Of a DNA stretch of 64,000 nucleotides, positions 1 through 15,104 are shown in pieces. Made by a program: the position numbers and the translations under genes. The stretch spans positions 1,209,736 to 1,273,735 of the forward strand of contig NW_015971538.1 in assembly GCF_000182565.1 (NCBI RefSeq), read 5' to 3'. The DNA comes from Spizellomyces punctatus DAOM BR117. Lineage: Eukaryota > Chytridiomycota > Chytridiomycetes > Spizellomycetales > Spizellomycetaceae. Numbering within the stretch: position 1 is the stretch's first letter; each line of letters begins with the position of its first letter. A model generated the notes under the pieces. The model was not told where the DNA came from. It searched no databases and saw nothing but the letters and a program-made list of their open reading frames with translations.

Positions 1-1414
1 GTGGCGTGTGTCACTCCCGGGGTGTATGCGCTTTTAGGAGCTATCGGGGCTCTCGGAGGAGTGACAAGGATGACTAGTATGTGCCCCCATTTAGTTCTCG
101 AGATCAAACATGGCGCATTCTGACATCTCGCCACCTCCGTCGACCAACGAAGTCTCGTTGACAGTTGTCATGTTTGAATTAACGGGAACCTTAAATTACA
201 TCGTCCCCTGCATGGTCACGCTTATGACAGCAAAGGTTGTGGGAGACTTGTTTGGAAAAGGTGGAATAGCCGAAATGCAGATTCGCATGAACAAGTATCC
301 TTTCCTAGATCCCCGTCAAGATCAAGTCATTGGGCTTACGGCATCCGAAGTTATGACGCCTGCCGAGGAGCTGGTCTGTTTCGTGGGCAAGGGGTTGAAA
401 GTAGAAGACGTAGGTGAGTGCTCGAGCATGGTCATGACCAAGATCTGCTCTTAGGACAAATCCAATGCAAATCTCTTCCGCAGAACGGGCGCTAGAGCAA
501 GTGAAATATAAAGGGTTTCCAATTGTGCACAGTGTCGACGATCCCACGTTGGTTGGCTACCTATCTCGGGAAGATCTGAAATACGCATTAGGTATTACAT
601 GTCCCTATGTCGAATTTTTACGGAAATCCTACGGTAACACTCGATGACCCTCGTAGATAAGGCCAAGTCTCAACATACCATTAGTCCCAAAGCGCCGGTC
701 TTCTTCGACGATACAGACAGCCTCGCATCCCGCCCTCCATGGCAACGTGCTCATTCTGGCTTTACCGTCGCTGAGAGCATTGTATCGCCCGTATTAGTGC
801 GAGGAAGCTCTACAAGATCGCTTGATGGACAAGATGGAGATCGATGGCTACATTTGACAGGTTATATCGACCGGGTATGCTATGCTATGATTGCTGGCTA
901 CATTTTGCATATTTGTTGTGAGTGCAGAATCTAACTCCAGAAACAAAATATAGACTCCCTTGCAAGTGCATCCGAAGGTGTCAGTGGAGTTGGTCATGGT
1001 ATGGGGAGTCTGTTAGACCCGCCCTTGCTTTGTAACACTGATGTTGGTTGTCCCTAGGATTTATTCAAGAAACTGGGGCTGCGGTACATCCTGGTAGTGC
1101 ACATGGGCCGCCTCAAAGGGATTATAACCAAGAAAGACATCTTGATAGCAATGTATGGGGAGGATGAGAACGGAGGAGATTCCACTGCATCGATACCCAT
1201 AGCAGATAGAGATGATTCTGGGCGATCAACACCGACAAGGCGCGGCGGGACCGCGGGGCAGTTTACAAGAGCACGCCGACTACGACGCGCAAGTGGGGGA
1301 CCTTTCGGCAGTCAAGAATGGGCAGGAGGCGGAGCATCTGGAGAAACTCTGCCTCTGGTGGGAGTCGGGTCAGGAACAGATCGTGGAGATCCGGGGCAGG
1401 ATATCATTGAATGA
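1..1414 (+). CDS. CLC-type chloride channel/transporter, C-terminal part (5' end outside window)
   Basis: The protein is the C-terminal portion of a voltage-gated chloride channel or Cl-/H+ exchanger (CLC family, probably the intracellular Gef1/CLC-3 type). The first exon, open from base 1, encodes the conserved membrane stretch GVYALLGAIGALGGVTRMT. After an intron (about 77-152) comes SLTVVMFELTG, then VGDLFGKGGI and YPFLD, which are classic CLC motifs. Two CBS domains follow: one around TASEVMTPAEELVCF and FPIVHSVDDP, the other around LRYILVVH and GRLKGIITKKDIL. Four or five short introns interrupt this part, one of only about 41 bases (414-454). The C-terminal tail after the second CBS domain is Ser/Gly/Arg-rich and ends at the stop at 1412-1414. 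Family assignment is firm. The subfamily is an inference, because the ion pathway residues lie upstream of the window. Confidence 0.9.
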
Positions 1415-1575
1415 TTCGAAAGTCTGTAATAATTGTATGATATATGCACAAAGGAAGAGGGCCACAGCTGCTACTTATACATATTGGACTCCACGTCTCT
1501 ATGACTTTTGTCTGAGCCAAAACAATGAGCAATTGTCAGCTTTGCGAGCCAACTGAACTGCCGTGAAGTTCCAAC

Positions 1576-4548
<2,973 letters not shown>

Positions 4549-5103
4549 GGCGGCGTGCCGCAAAGTTTTTCATAACCTTTTGTCGCAAAGTTGAAGGTCC
4601 CGGTGTTCTGATAGGCCCAGCAATGGAACCTGGTAGTTACTACCGATACGATTAAAAATATAGGAATGTTTTGTGGTTGTTTGCAGAGGAATCGCCGCTT
4701 TCGTCCCCTCAAATATTCAACGCTCACACACAATCGAGAAAATAGTGACTATATAGGCGTCACAACTGAACTCCAACGAAACCGAAACTGAGAGTGCTAG
4801 CGAGCACCGTACAAGGGCAGCCGGTCCGTTGCAAAGAATTTAAAAATGGGCAAAATGGGGGAAGGTGATGAGGGCTCGTTGGACTCGACTGTCGAACTTC
4901 CGGTCATTGTGTGCGTACCCTTTGTGTTACTTGCATCACGTGCTTAGCTTATGTAAGTGATGAAGGTGATCGTTCGTTCTTCTCGTCGTCGTTTTCCTAC
5001 CCAGTGCAGGAGAGCATTAACGACTTTGTGACTGTGGCCTTGTATTCTACTATACTGTACATATGAAATTGCGCTGGCTGTTTCCTCTATAGTGAAGTCC
5101 ATC
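4549..5103. other. Intergenic region between the kinase start and the Rho GTPase stop
   Basis: This stretch is the presumed promoter of the kinase gene and the 3' flank of the Rho gene. It holds a TCACGTG E-box at 4936-4942. A short plus-strand frame from the ATG at 4846 is followed by a possible splice donor, but I could not extend it into a gene. Confidence 0.4.
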
Positions 5104-5976
<873 letters not shown>

Positions 5977-6273
5977 CACGTTGTATCTGTTCATTATACT
6001 GTAACCTTGTTAAACAGCGGCGACAGTTTGCTTGACAAAAATAAATTGGTCACAAAGATATTTGGAGATGAGGACCGGCAGTGCAAAAGACATCGAACTA
6101 GTGACCCAACTGGCCCTCAACGGGCCAGCTTATCTGATTAATACTCGGGCCATACATCAGCAATAAAAACAAGATTCTTTTGTGTATACATCTACAAAAG
6201 CCAGGTCATGCCGTTACATAAATGGTTGCTATCTCAGTACAAATATATCTACATTATTGATGTCACTGGAAGG

Positions 6274-7908
6274 CTACTGTTGCTTTGCTAGATTCAACCT
6301 TTCCTCCTGAACCAACAAATCCAGTACCTTGTGTATTGACGAATTACAGCTGGGTTCAGGTGTCAAAAGAATTGCACTGACTTGACAAGAAGCCTTACCT
6401 TCTCCACTCAGTTCAACAATATCCTTCTCTTTGCATTTCACTTCACATTGATGGCACTTTCGGGTTGGTTTTACAAACCTGCTGCAGCAGCCCTTACAAA
6501 ATGTATGTCCACAGGTTTTGAGCACTTTCCAGGGTAAAGGTTGCAGGCAGTCAATAAAGGTAGAAATGACTCGGATTCCTCATCACCGCATGTTGACCAT
6601 ACCTACTATCTTGGACCCGTTCGTAAATGTCTTCAAGCATGCCGGACAGATATATTGATCTTCATTTCCTTTTGCCAGTGTGAATTTGACTTCAACGAGC
6701 TTCTTAACTCTGCATTTAACAGCGCCGACTCCTCCATTATTATCTAGGGGACAACAAGAAGAAAGACGGAGACTTACGTTACTGGATGATGCTTTTCACT
6801 AGCGGTGCACACGGTTTCCATTTTCGGAGCTTGTATTATGAGTGGTTTAGCATCGGGCGTTAATGACGGTATCCAAAAACTTGGAAGGCTTTTGTCTTTT
6901 GACTGCTCCTATATTATAGCGCTTTGTGCTAAGAAGTTTTAGGGTGGACCAGAGTTGAAACCAGACACCTACCATTGGCTTTTTAGTCCCCACTTCCCCA
7001 GAGGCATTTCGAGGATTACGTCCCTCACTATCATAGGTGTAGACAGTCCCCTCAGCCGTTGTAACAGGCGTATACACTACAAGCAATTATTCCAACTTTT
7101 AAGTTAGTCGCCCTGATGTCCAGGCGGTTCCCAGTTGACGGTGATATCATACCTTTGCCGCCTAGCAGTTTTTTGCCTTCTCCGATGTCTGTCGCCTCTC
7201 GCATCATTGACGGGAGGAATTGTGTTTGTGTTTGCTCAAACATAGTGAGCTCAGCTTCTTTCGCTGCCAGTTCCGTCTGACGCCGACTCTCCTACACCAA
7301 TTGTTAAAGGCTAAACCCCTCCAGTATCGGACAAGGATGAACTCCTATTACTTCCTGCTGCTCCTGTTGCTCCTTGTATAACTTGAATTGGCGAGCGAGC
7401 TCCTTCTTCTGAGACAGAATATTTTCGTACATGCATTCCTAAAGGAAGAACGCATACGCAGTAGGGAATTTAGCAAAGGTCACTGCTTCCCGAGACTAGC
7501 AGAAAAGAAATCGTGATAAATCGCACCTTGCAAGACAAATGACCTTCAGTGCTACCGCAGGAAGGGAGAGGTCTGAGCAAATTGCAGTTCACCAGGCGAC
7601 CCAGCTCAGAATGCTCACCAACAGAGGGGCTCTCGCGCCCGCTGCAAACAAAGGAAACAAGCATCGAAATTTCGCATGGAATCCCTGCCAAGACGTTGCT
7701 AGCCGCCCATGCAGGTTAAGACTCTTTTAGTAATTTTAGTCGGTGTGCTTAACTTTACCTTTTGGGTTCCATAATTTAACTTTGCCTTCTCCGCCTGCGT
7801 GAAGAAGGCAAGAGCAGTATTGTTCTTCGAATGCCTTTCTCAAGTAGCCCAATTAAACGGCATGCATTAACGGTTTGAAGATACTCCTTAGATCAGTTAC
7901 CTCGACAT
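6274..7908 (-). CDS. NOSIP-like RING/U-box E3 ubiquitin ligase
   Basis: This is a homologue of nitric oxide synthase-interacting protein, a nuclear E3 ligase of the U-box/RING type that is also found with spliceosomes. The first exon is only eight bases (ATG TCG AG) and joins through an intron to give MSRHSKNNTALAFFTQAEK, the invariant NOSIP N-terminus (start at 7906-7908). The first half-RING reads FDACFLCLQ, PLCCTEGHLSCK, ECMYENILSQKKELARQ. The middle carries the family signature PSFWIPSLTPDA-like segment, then CTASEKHHPVT. The C-terminal RING contains MLKTCGHTFCKGCCSRFVKP and CHQCEVKCKEKDIVEL. Seven or more introns are present. The splice acceptors near the first RING were chosen because the nearest AG would create a stop codon. 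The gene is divergent from IFT70 with a shared spacer of about 140 bases. Confidence 0.85.
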
Positions 7909-8047
7909 TTGGAAATCGTTTTAAGATCTTGTCACCAGAGGTCCAAGGTAGATGCTTAGTTTTCGTCGCGCGTTAACCAACGATTATGTAACAACCACAT
8001 CCCGACAAGTAGTTGCAAAGCTTTCCTTCTTGTCACCACGGGTCACT

Positions 8048-10748
8048 ATGACATCTTATGGACCCCGCACATCGCTTCCTCCGGGTACTGCCTACCCCGG
8101 AGCTGCTGGAGGAGCCGCTCCAGCTGGCATGTATCAGATTCCGGAGGGGAAATCCACGACTACCATCTACTCCTTCATTCGCGATGGGCGATATACGGAC
8201 GTCATCAAGCTCTTGAGCAACGAACTAAATTCCTTTCCGGAAAGTCGTCCAATTCTTAGCTTAATGGCATACTGCTATTTCATGCTGCAAGATTTTCAAG
8301 AAGCCGCGAATTGGTATGCTGTACAGCACGTTGAGGGCTTTCATGGCGTTTATAAACGTGCTCATGTGCAGTCCTTCCTGTGAAACTACTATTACAAAGC
8401 TACGAACAGCTTTCAAAATTTCATCCCGAGGTTGATGTGTACCGGCTGTACCACGCGCAAAGTTTGTACAAGGCCGGCTTGTATGATGAAGCACTCAAAG
8501 CGTCCGCCACTGTCGAAACAGGTGAATTTGGGGTCAAGGTATGAATGGCTTTCACCAGAAGTGAGCTACACAACTAAGAGATTCATATGTTAACGGTAAC
8601 CCTCTCAAATGGCGGGTGACTACATTAGGTGCTTAAACTACAAGCAGCTATAAAGTATTGCACTAACGATCTGGGGGAGTGCAAGATCTTAAACGAACAT
8701 AGTCCAGCAGATGACGCGGACAGCATTGTAAATCATGCCAGTCTCTTATTCAAAGTAATGTGCATCGACGATGTGTTTGAACTTGAAACTTCCCATCTGA
8801 CTTACATATCCAAGGAAGGCAAATATGAAGATGCATGTGCACAGTATCTGGACGCGATGAAAATGATAGGATATCAAGCGGAACTCTCCTACTATGTAGC
8901 ATTATGCCACTACATGCTGAAGCAATATGTGCCTGCACTGAAGTACATTGCCGATATAATTGAGCGAGGTATTCGAGAACATCCTGGTAGGTTTGGCTGT
9001 ATATTTCCACTGTCTGGTATCATTCCATTGCAGGCTGATTATACGGTCGCTTCAAGAGCTCAGCGTTGGGATGGCCACCGAAGGCATTGAAGTTCGCAGT
9101 GTTGGCAACTCGCAGATTTTGCATGAGACCTACTTGATCGAAGCCTTCAATCTAAAAGCTGCCATTGAATATCATTTGAAGAATCGTACGTGCTGCTTTG
9201 TCAATGATTTACATTGATAAGTTTTAACGCTATAAGTTGGACATGGAATCAGTTGATGCAGCCAGAGAAGCCTTGACAGACATGCCGCCGCGACACGAGC
9301 AGGAGCTGGATCCGGTTACTCTGCATAATCAAGCCCTCATGAACATGGAGGACGATCCGACAGGAGGTTTCGAAAAGTTGAATTTCTTGTTGCAACAGGA
9401 GCCCTCTCCGCCAGAAGCCTTTGGCAACCTACTACTTCTCTACATCAAATATCAGTACATCGACCTTGCCGCCGATTTGATGGCAGAGAATCCACAATTA
9501 GCGTCCTCGACTTTGGAACCGGTAGGTTATTAGGGCTGTGGTATAGAATTACGTTAAGCCCAACTGATAATGGTTGATAGTACCTTTACGAGTTTGTCGA
9601 GGCCACTTTACTGCGCCAATCATCTGCCGAAGAAGCCTACAACAGATTCGATGATCTCGCAACCAAGCACGCAGATATTTTGCGTAAGTTGACCAGACAA
9701 GTGCAGGAGGCAAGGCAGAATCATGATGAAGAAGCTGTTAAGAGGGTCGTGAATGAATATGATGATGCCGTGGAAAGGTAAACCATTCGAGTGATGCGGG
9801 CAGGGTTACAGCGGAATAATCTCCCTTCCACTGTAGATATATTCCGGTCTTAATGGCACAGGCCAAGATCTATTGGGATCGTGAGAACTATCATATGGTG
9901 GAAAAGATCTTTCGGAAGAGCGTTGAATTTTGCAACGAGCACGACATATGGAAACTCAATGTGGCTCATGTGCTGTTCATGCAAGAGAGTAAATACAAGG
10001 AAGCCATCTCTTTCTATGAACCAATAGTGAAGAAGCAGTATGACAACGTAAGTTGAGAGCTCTACCCGACTCCCAGTGAAGGACAGGCCGTTCATTTACT
10101 ACGTATATTCAGATTTTGAGTGTTACGGCAATCGTCCTTGCCAACCTTTGCGTTTCTTACATCATGACCTCCCAAAATGAGGAAGCGGAGGAGCTAATGC
10201 GAAAAATCGAGAAGGAGGAGGAACGTCTTGCTTATGATGACCCTTCAAAACGAACCTATCATCTCTGTATTGTCAACTTGGTGATTGGTACTTTGTACTG
10301 TGCGAAAGGGAACTACGAATTTGGGATAAGTAGGATTATGAAGAGCTTAGAACCATTTAACAAGAAGGTCAGTATCAATAGATCAAAATGCAAGCCTATC
10401 CGTGTCATTAATCGATTTGACATCTTTCCTTGCATCACGTAGTTGGGAACGGATACTTGGTACTATGCGAAACGCTGCTTTACCTCTCTGTTCGAGATGC
10501 TGGCAAAACATATGATATTGCTCAAAGACTCCGTGTTTCAAGAAGCCCTCCAATTTTTCGATAATTGCGAGCTTCATGGTCGACAGATTCCGACCGTTGT
10601 AAATCCATCAGCACCAGCTTCTCCTGGCACTGCTGCAGTGGGAAGACCAGATGCAACTAGTTCAGCTCGGACACGTGATGCTGCGAAGAACAACGTCAGT
10701 AGCGAGGCACGGCTTCTTAAAAGCCTGTATTTAAGACTGTACGAGTGA
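8048..10748 (+). CDS. Intraflagellar transport protein 70 (TTC30/DYF-1 homologue)
   Basis: IFT70 is a TPR-rich subunit of the IFT-B complex required to assemble cilia and flagella. The predicted protein starts MTSYGPRTSLPPG and then shows the family N-terminus MYQIPEGKSTTTIYSFIRDG, followed by RYTDVIKLLSNEL. TPR-like helical pairs run through the whole length, for example PILSLMAYCYFMLQDFQEAA, YYVALCHYMLKQYVPALKYI, YVPALKYIADIIERGI, HNQALMNMEDDPTGGF, LMAQAKIYWDRENYHMVEKI, ANLCVSYIMTSQNEEAEELM and WYYAKRCFTSLFEMLAKHMI. The C-terminal tail is Ala/Ser/Pro-rich and ends LLKSLYLRLYE. About nine introns of 50-90 bases interrupt it. An upstream in-frame ATG at 7952 exists, but homology begins after 8048. 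Non-flagellated fungi lack this gene, so it is strong evidence for a zoospore-forming lineage. Confidence 0.93.
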
Positions 10749-10953
10749 ACTGTAATGAATATTGTAAAAAGTCTCAGAGCATATCTAATATTGAGGTGGA
10801 AAGAAATCCCAGCAGTTTGCCGAAAGCCAACTGCAGTACATTGATTATCCAGCTATGTACATGGTGTGCAATTATCTACAAATGGCAAAAAGAACATGGT
10901 GTGGTTGTTTCTACTCGCCCACCGAGGAATCAACAGCTATACCACCGAACGAC

Positions 10954-13900
10954 TCATTTGGCGCACTCTACCGTACGTCCATTTCCATCTGATCGTGCCC
11001 GCCACACAATGTCATCAAGGATATCCTTGGCGATTTTACTAGCTGCTAGCTGTACTGAACGTTTCTTGAATCTTACCCCGACCGATTCCGGACTTTCATC
11101 AGCCAGAGCAGCACTCAAATGGTGCACCGCTACATCGTAGAGGAAAGGTGTTGATGACGATGTAACCTTGCCACTCGCAAGAGCACTTGCATACAACAGC
11201 AAAACTCTCTCCTCAGTTTCATACGGATAGTAAAATTGTGCCGCATCGTCTGCCGTTGGCAGTTGCGACTTCTCCATCGTAAAGAGGTGTAACAGTTCCC
11301 TCAAATGGTCCCAAAAGAGCTCGCGATAGTCGGAAGGGTAATGCATGGCCAGAGGTAAAAGCAGGTAACGGGCAAAGACCTCATCACCAAACGACACAGC
11401 ACTATAGTGCTCCACCAACTCCTGATACAGCTGGAAAAACTTCCCGCTACCACCACATGCCTCGTCGAGTTCCGAATCATTCCACCTGTGAGAACGTGTT
11501 CCGTAACGTAACAGCCCAGATGACAACAACTTATTAATATCGGTACGCCTAAACATCTCCTCATCGGTGGACGAAGGTAGCAGGAAAATGCACATCAAGC
11601 GAGCGATCTTGACTGGGTCCGGCAACCTTGTCATATACCATTGCGGTCGCACAATTCGGTCGACCCTTTCCCCTAACGCTAAACATTCTGCAACCAAATC
11701 ATTCGCGTCTTCTCTGTTCTTCTGTTCCCTCTTGGCTCCAATTAGGAGGTGTCCAAACTTCTTCGACTCAGCGAGCAGAAGGCCGAATGGAGACATTATC
11801 CAATCCAGTCGCACAGGCAAGGACGCGTTACCCTCCTGCTCATCTAATATGAGGGAATCCAGGCCCCGCGCCTCGCGCCCAAACAGTCCTTCCGACCGTT
11901 TTAGAGAGGCGTTATCATAGAGGCCGTAATCGAGAAACTCCTGCAAACGTTGTGGTGCAAGCTCCTGGGTTTCCACTTGCACTAGGGATTCATCCATCGC
12001 AATAAGGGTATTCTGGACGCGCGGATGCAATATAAACCTGTTTAGAAGCTTTGAAGCTACGCATTCTTCGCCGGGCAGGAGTTCCGGAAGTGCTGCGAGG
12101 GCTACCGCACAGCCGTATATTCCATCCATGGAATAGTTTACAGTTCCGTGTGACTGGAGGATCTCAGAAGCAAGAAGCCAAGAGCACAGGAGCATCCCCC
12201 TACCCGGCAGAAACCATCGAAGGATATCGCTATGCACAGCGATACGGTCGAGCGACTCAGCAGTTCCAGTGACCCAACCAAGTACTTGATCAGTGCTTAA
12301 TTGTTCAGATACGAATTCATCCCACTCGCGGCCGATACCTACAAATGATGAGCACAAAGTCATGAGGGAGCAACCGTACTCAAAGTACGCATTAAGCTCA
12401 AGCATGGCGGTTGCAATTGAAGTGCGTGGCTTATTTTGCAACCCAACCAAATGTTGTCCTAGGGGTGGAGTGGCGACAGGCACTTGGTTTGCGATAACTT
12501 CAATGGAAGACCTAGCGACGCTGAAATTCGGCATTGGTGTGCATCGGATATAGTCCATGATACTCGTCGCCTCTTGTATAAAATTAAACCCGTCATCAGT
12601 TGGATCCGCCAAAACCTGCTTCCCATACAGCGCCAACATGTCGAAAGCCGCAGAATGAAGAAGATTGCCGCTGGCGTTCCGTTCCCTTTGGCCTGCGAGA
12701 ACTTTTTTAAGCACCAAATCTGCAAAAGGCCGCAGAGCATGGTTCGGCGGACAAGTATCTGACATTCCTTCAGCAGATTTTAAAAACGCCGTAATCATTC
12801 GCAGCAGGAGAATCTGGCTCCGGGCAATCGCCGTAGGCGTCGAAGGCGATGCTTCAGGCACCTCAGAACCGAATAGCTTTAGTGCACAACTCAAGATCGC
12901 TGAGTGGTAGTCATTGAACAACTGAATGCACAATCCATATGAAAAAAGAACACCCAGCAAAGACCATACTTCCGCCTGAAGGTACCAACTAAGTTCACGC
13001 GAACTGTCAGTCAGTTGGTCAGGGGCCAGCATAATAAATTTCATTGCATCCACGACGATGTGAAAGCGGATCAGGCTCTCAGCAATATCCCTACCACTCT
13101 GGCATAATAGTCGCAAAAGTTTGACGGCGTTCAAAGAGGCAGTCGACTGAGATTTGGATATGGAGGGCCATGGACCACGTAGGAATTTATTATGTACCAC
13201 ATCCACCAGACCGGGACATTCCGCTATCTGAACCGCGGCTGCATGTGAATGCCGACATATGCGAATCAGAATTTGTAGGATATCATTCACAGCTTCGGCA
13301 GGTAAGTTACGAGATTGCAGGAGGTACCTGAACCGTGCGAGAATATCGGTAGAAATCAGGCCGAGTATGGCGTCACGTCGAATGAGTTGAATGACAGAAC
13401 CTATTGAGCCGTCATGATCGATCTTCTCCGATGAAGGTTCCCGTCCAGAAGCGCGGGATTTGAAGTCCGCTTGATTCGAGACTGATATGGCATACGCTCG
13501 GTAACTCAGCCGGGTAAGAAGCACTTGATCCCAGCATTGCTCCTCGTCGTTATCAGTTAGCGACCCCGTCCCCACACTTGCGGCAAGAGCGGCGAGGGAA
13601 TTCGTCACAACGGTCTCGTGAGAGTCGTCCAGTGCGAATCGCAGATGCAGGAGTACATTTGCACGCAAAGAATGCCAAATCAAGGCTATTCCCCGTGCTT
13701 TGCCGTAGGCACCCGCATAAATATCTGCTATAATAGCACCCAAGACTCGCACGCTTGCGGCACGCTGGGCCTGGACCGTGCTTCTAGACAGGTGTAAAAG
13801 CTCGTCAAGAGTATAGCCAGGTGTCTCGGGATCAACCCCATGATGATGCAGACCTCGATGCACAGGAATTTGAGTACCTCTCTCGATAATCCTTCCGGAC

Positions 13901-14862
13901 AAATCAAAGCGCAACTCGGCTGCATTTGTCACCGCGCTGTTGTCAACGATATCGTCCTCCATAAAGCCTATCCATTCTAATTTTTCATGTTCCGCTTTAT
14001 CTGCTGGAATCCACGTCTCAATGAAAGACTTAGGATTTCTGAGATTAATATTGTCTTTCATGGAAGTTGACAAATCTGGTGCTGTCAATTCCGATCGCCC
14101 GCCAGCAGAGCGCACGCTCGAATGTTCCCGTGCCTGCCCCAGACACGGTTGCTGCGACACTACGGGTGGCTCTACTAGGTCTTCTACGTGCGATTCATCA
14201 CGTCCGTATTTCTGGTTCGCCCTTTGCAGAAGCATCTGGATCAAGGAAGGATCCAACTTTTCACGAATTTCCGCTTGCGCCTCCTCGATTTCTTGTGCAG
14301 ACATTGACTGTAATGTCTGCAGATTCTGACCGTGTATATCTGGAGATTCGTCTCCACCTTCAAGACTAAGAAACTCATTGAAGTGTGACCTCTGGTGTAC
14401 GGACTCTGTGATTCTGGTCGAACACGCTCTAATTTGTTTTAGCCTTTGACTACGATGGACAACTGTAGGAAATCCAGCTGAAGGATGCGGCCCCGTAGGC
14501 GCCATCATGGAAGGCGGATCTGGGCTTCGTTCGTGAACATCAGACATCACCTCCCCGAAAAGAGCATCGGCGGAAACGACTTCCCTATGCAGCCTTGGTA
14601 TCTCAGACGCCTCCTTTGACTCTGCTACATCTTGTGCACCCTGCTCTCGTGCCCTACGCTCCGCAAATATCGATCGCTTTTTGCCGTTATCAGCAGCAGT
14701 CGTCAGCCGTGCACTCTTTGCGGGATCCTTAATTGGCTTTCCCGTTCCAGCTATACGCAAGGATTTGGCCGCTGGCTGCCGCCCACCCACAAAGCTTTCC
14801 TGCAGCTGCAGTAACGTGTCCTCATCGTCTTGGGGTGACGGGCGCTCCACACCACGGAACAT
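10954..14862 (-). CDS. RNA polymerase II-associated protein 1 (RPAP1) homologue
   Basis: RPAP1 is a large HEAT-like factor that helps assemble and import RNA polymerase II and links it to Mediator. The single open frame codes for 1302 residues from MFRGVERPSPQDDED. The RPAP1_N region contains RSIFAERRAREQG and EIREKLDPSLIQMLLQRANQ. The RPAP1_C region is recognised by LRFDLSGRIIERG, VHRGLHHHGVDPETPGYTLD and ELLHLSRSTVQAQRAASVRV, which matches the family pattern of a HHHG loop followed by a Leu-rich helix. Length agrees with animal and fungal homologues. It is intronless, unusual here. The start lies 242 bases from the divergent mannosyltransferase, and a TCACGTG site at 14916-14922 sits in that shared spacer. 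Confidence 0.9.
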   Translation of the reverse strand: MFRGVERPSPQDDEDTLLQLQESFVGGRQPAAKSLRIAGTGKPIKDPAKSARLTTAADNGKKRSIFAERRAREQGAQDVAESKEASEIPRLHREVVSADALFGEVMSDVHERSPDPPSMMAPTGPHPSAGFPTVVHRSQRLKQIRACSTRITESVHQRSHFNEFLSLEGGDESPDIHGQNLQTLQSMSAQEIEEAQAEIREKLDPSLIQMLLQRANQKYGRDESHVEDLVEPPVVSQQPCLGQAREHSSVRSAGGRSELTAPDLSTSMKDNINLRNPKSFIETWIPADKAEHEKLEWIGFMEDDIVDNSAVTNAAELRFDLSGRIIERGTQIPVHRGLHHHGVDPETPGYTLDELLHLSRSTVQAQRAASVRVLGAIIADIYAGAYGKARGIALIWHSLRANVLLHLRFALDDSHETVVTNSLAALAASVGTGSLTDNDEEQCWDQVLLTRLSYRAYAISVSNQADFKSRASGREPSSEKIDHDGSIGSVIQLIRRDAILGLISTDILARFRYLLQSRNLPAEAVNDILQILIRICRHSHAAAVQIAECPGLVDVVHNKFLRGPWPSISKSQSTASLNAVKLLRLLCQSGRDIAESLIRFHIVVDAMKFIMLAPDQLTDSSRELSWYLQAEVWSLLGVLFSYGLCIQLFNDYHSAILSCALKLFGSEVPEASPSTPTAIARSQILLLRMITAFLKSAEGMSDTCPPNHALRPFADLVLKKVLAGQRERNASGNLLHSAAFDMLALYGKQVLADPTDDGFNFIQEATSIMDYIRCTPMPNFSVARSSIEVIANQVPVATPPLGQHLVGLQNKPRTSIATAMLELNAYFEYGCSLMTLCSSFVGIGREWDEFVSEQLSTDQVLGWVTGTAESLDRIAVHSDILRWFLPGRGMLLCSWLLASEILQSHGTVNYSMDGIYGCAVALAALPELLPGEECVASKLLNRFILHPRVQNTLIAMDESLVQVETQELAPQRLQEFLDYGLYDNASLKRSEGLFGREARGLDSLILDEQEGNASLPVRLDWIMSPFGLLLAESKKFGHLLIGAKREQKNREDANDLVAECLALGERVDRIVRPQWYMTRLPDPVKIARLMCIFLLPSSTDEEMFRRTDINKLLSSGLLRYGTRSHRWNDSELDEACGGSGKFFQLYQELVEHYSAVSFGDEVFARYLLLPLAMHYPSDYRELFWDHLRELLHLFTMEKSQLPTADDAAQFYYPYETEERVLLLYASALASGKVTSSSTPFLYDVAVHHLSAALADESPESVGVRFKKRSVQLAASKIAKDILDDIVWRARSDGNGRTVECAK

Positions 14863-14915
14863 TTTGGGCTCGCAAGATCTGCCCGATCAGACATGGTCCA
14901 AAAGCTGTGGCGAGA

Positions 14916-14922
14916 TCACGTG
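14916..14922. promoter_or_regulatory. TCACGTG E-box in the RPAP1/GT15 divergent promoter
   Basis: The heptamer TCACGTG is the core bound by bHLH factors such as yeast Cbf1 or USF. It lies 54 bases upstream of the RPAP1 start and about 180 bases upstream of the mannosyltransferase start. The site is seen directly; its use is inferred from position and recurrence elsewhere in the window. Confidence 0.4.
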
Positions 14923-15104
14923 GAGAATGAGTCAAATGGATGACCCGCTGGCGAACAGAATCTCCGGCCATAGCGGATATTTTTAGTTTTTGGGTCGTTT
15001 GACGTCGATACAAGTCCGTAAAGTTTCCTCCATTACCCTTATTTAAGTCGCTGTTGCATCCGCTTTCTTCTCGGCCTTTCGTGCGCCGGGTGTCCTGATG
15101 AGAA

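Noticed and set aside
4846-4935. Short plus-strand exon-like frame MGKMGEGDEGSLDSTVELP
   Set aside because: Followed by a possible donor but no acceptor exon in the gap; it lies just upstream of the convergent Rho gene end.
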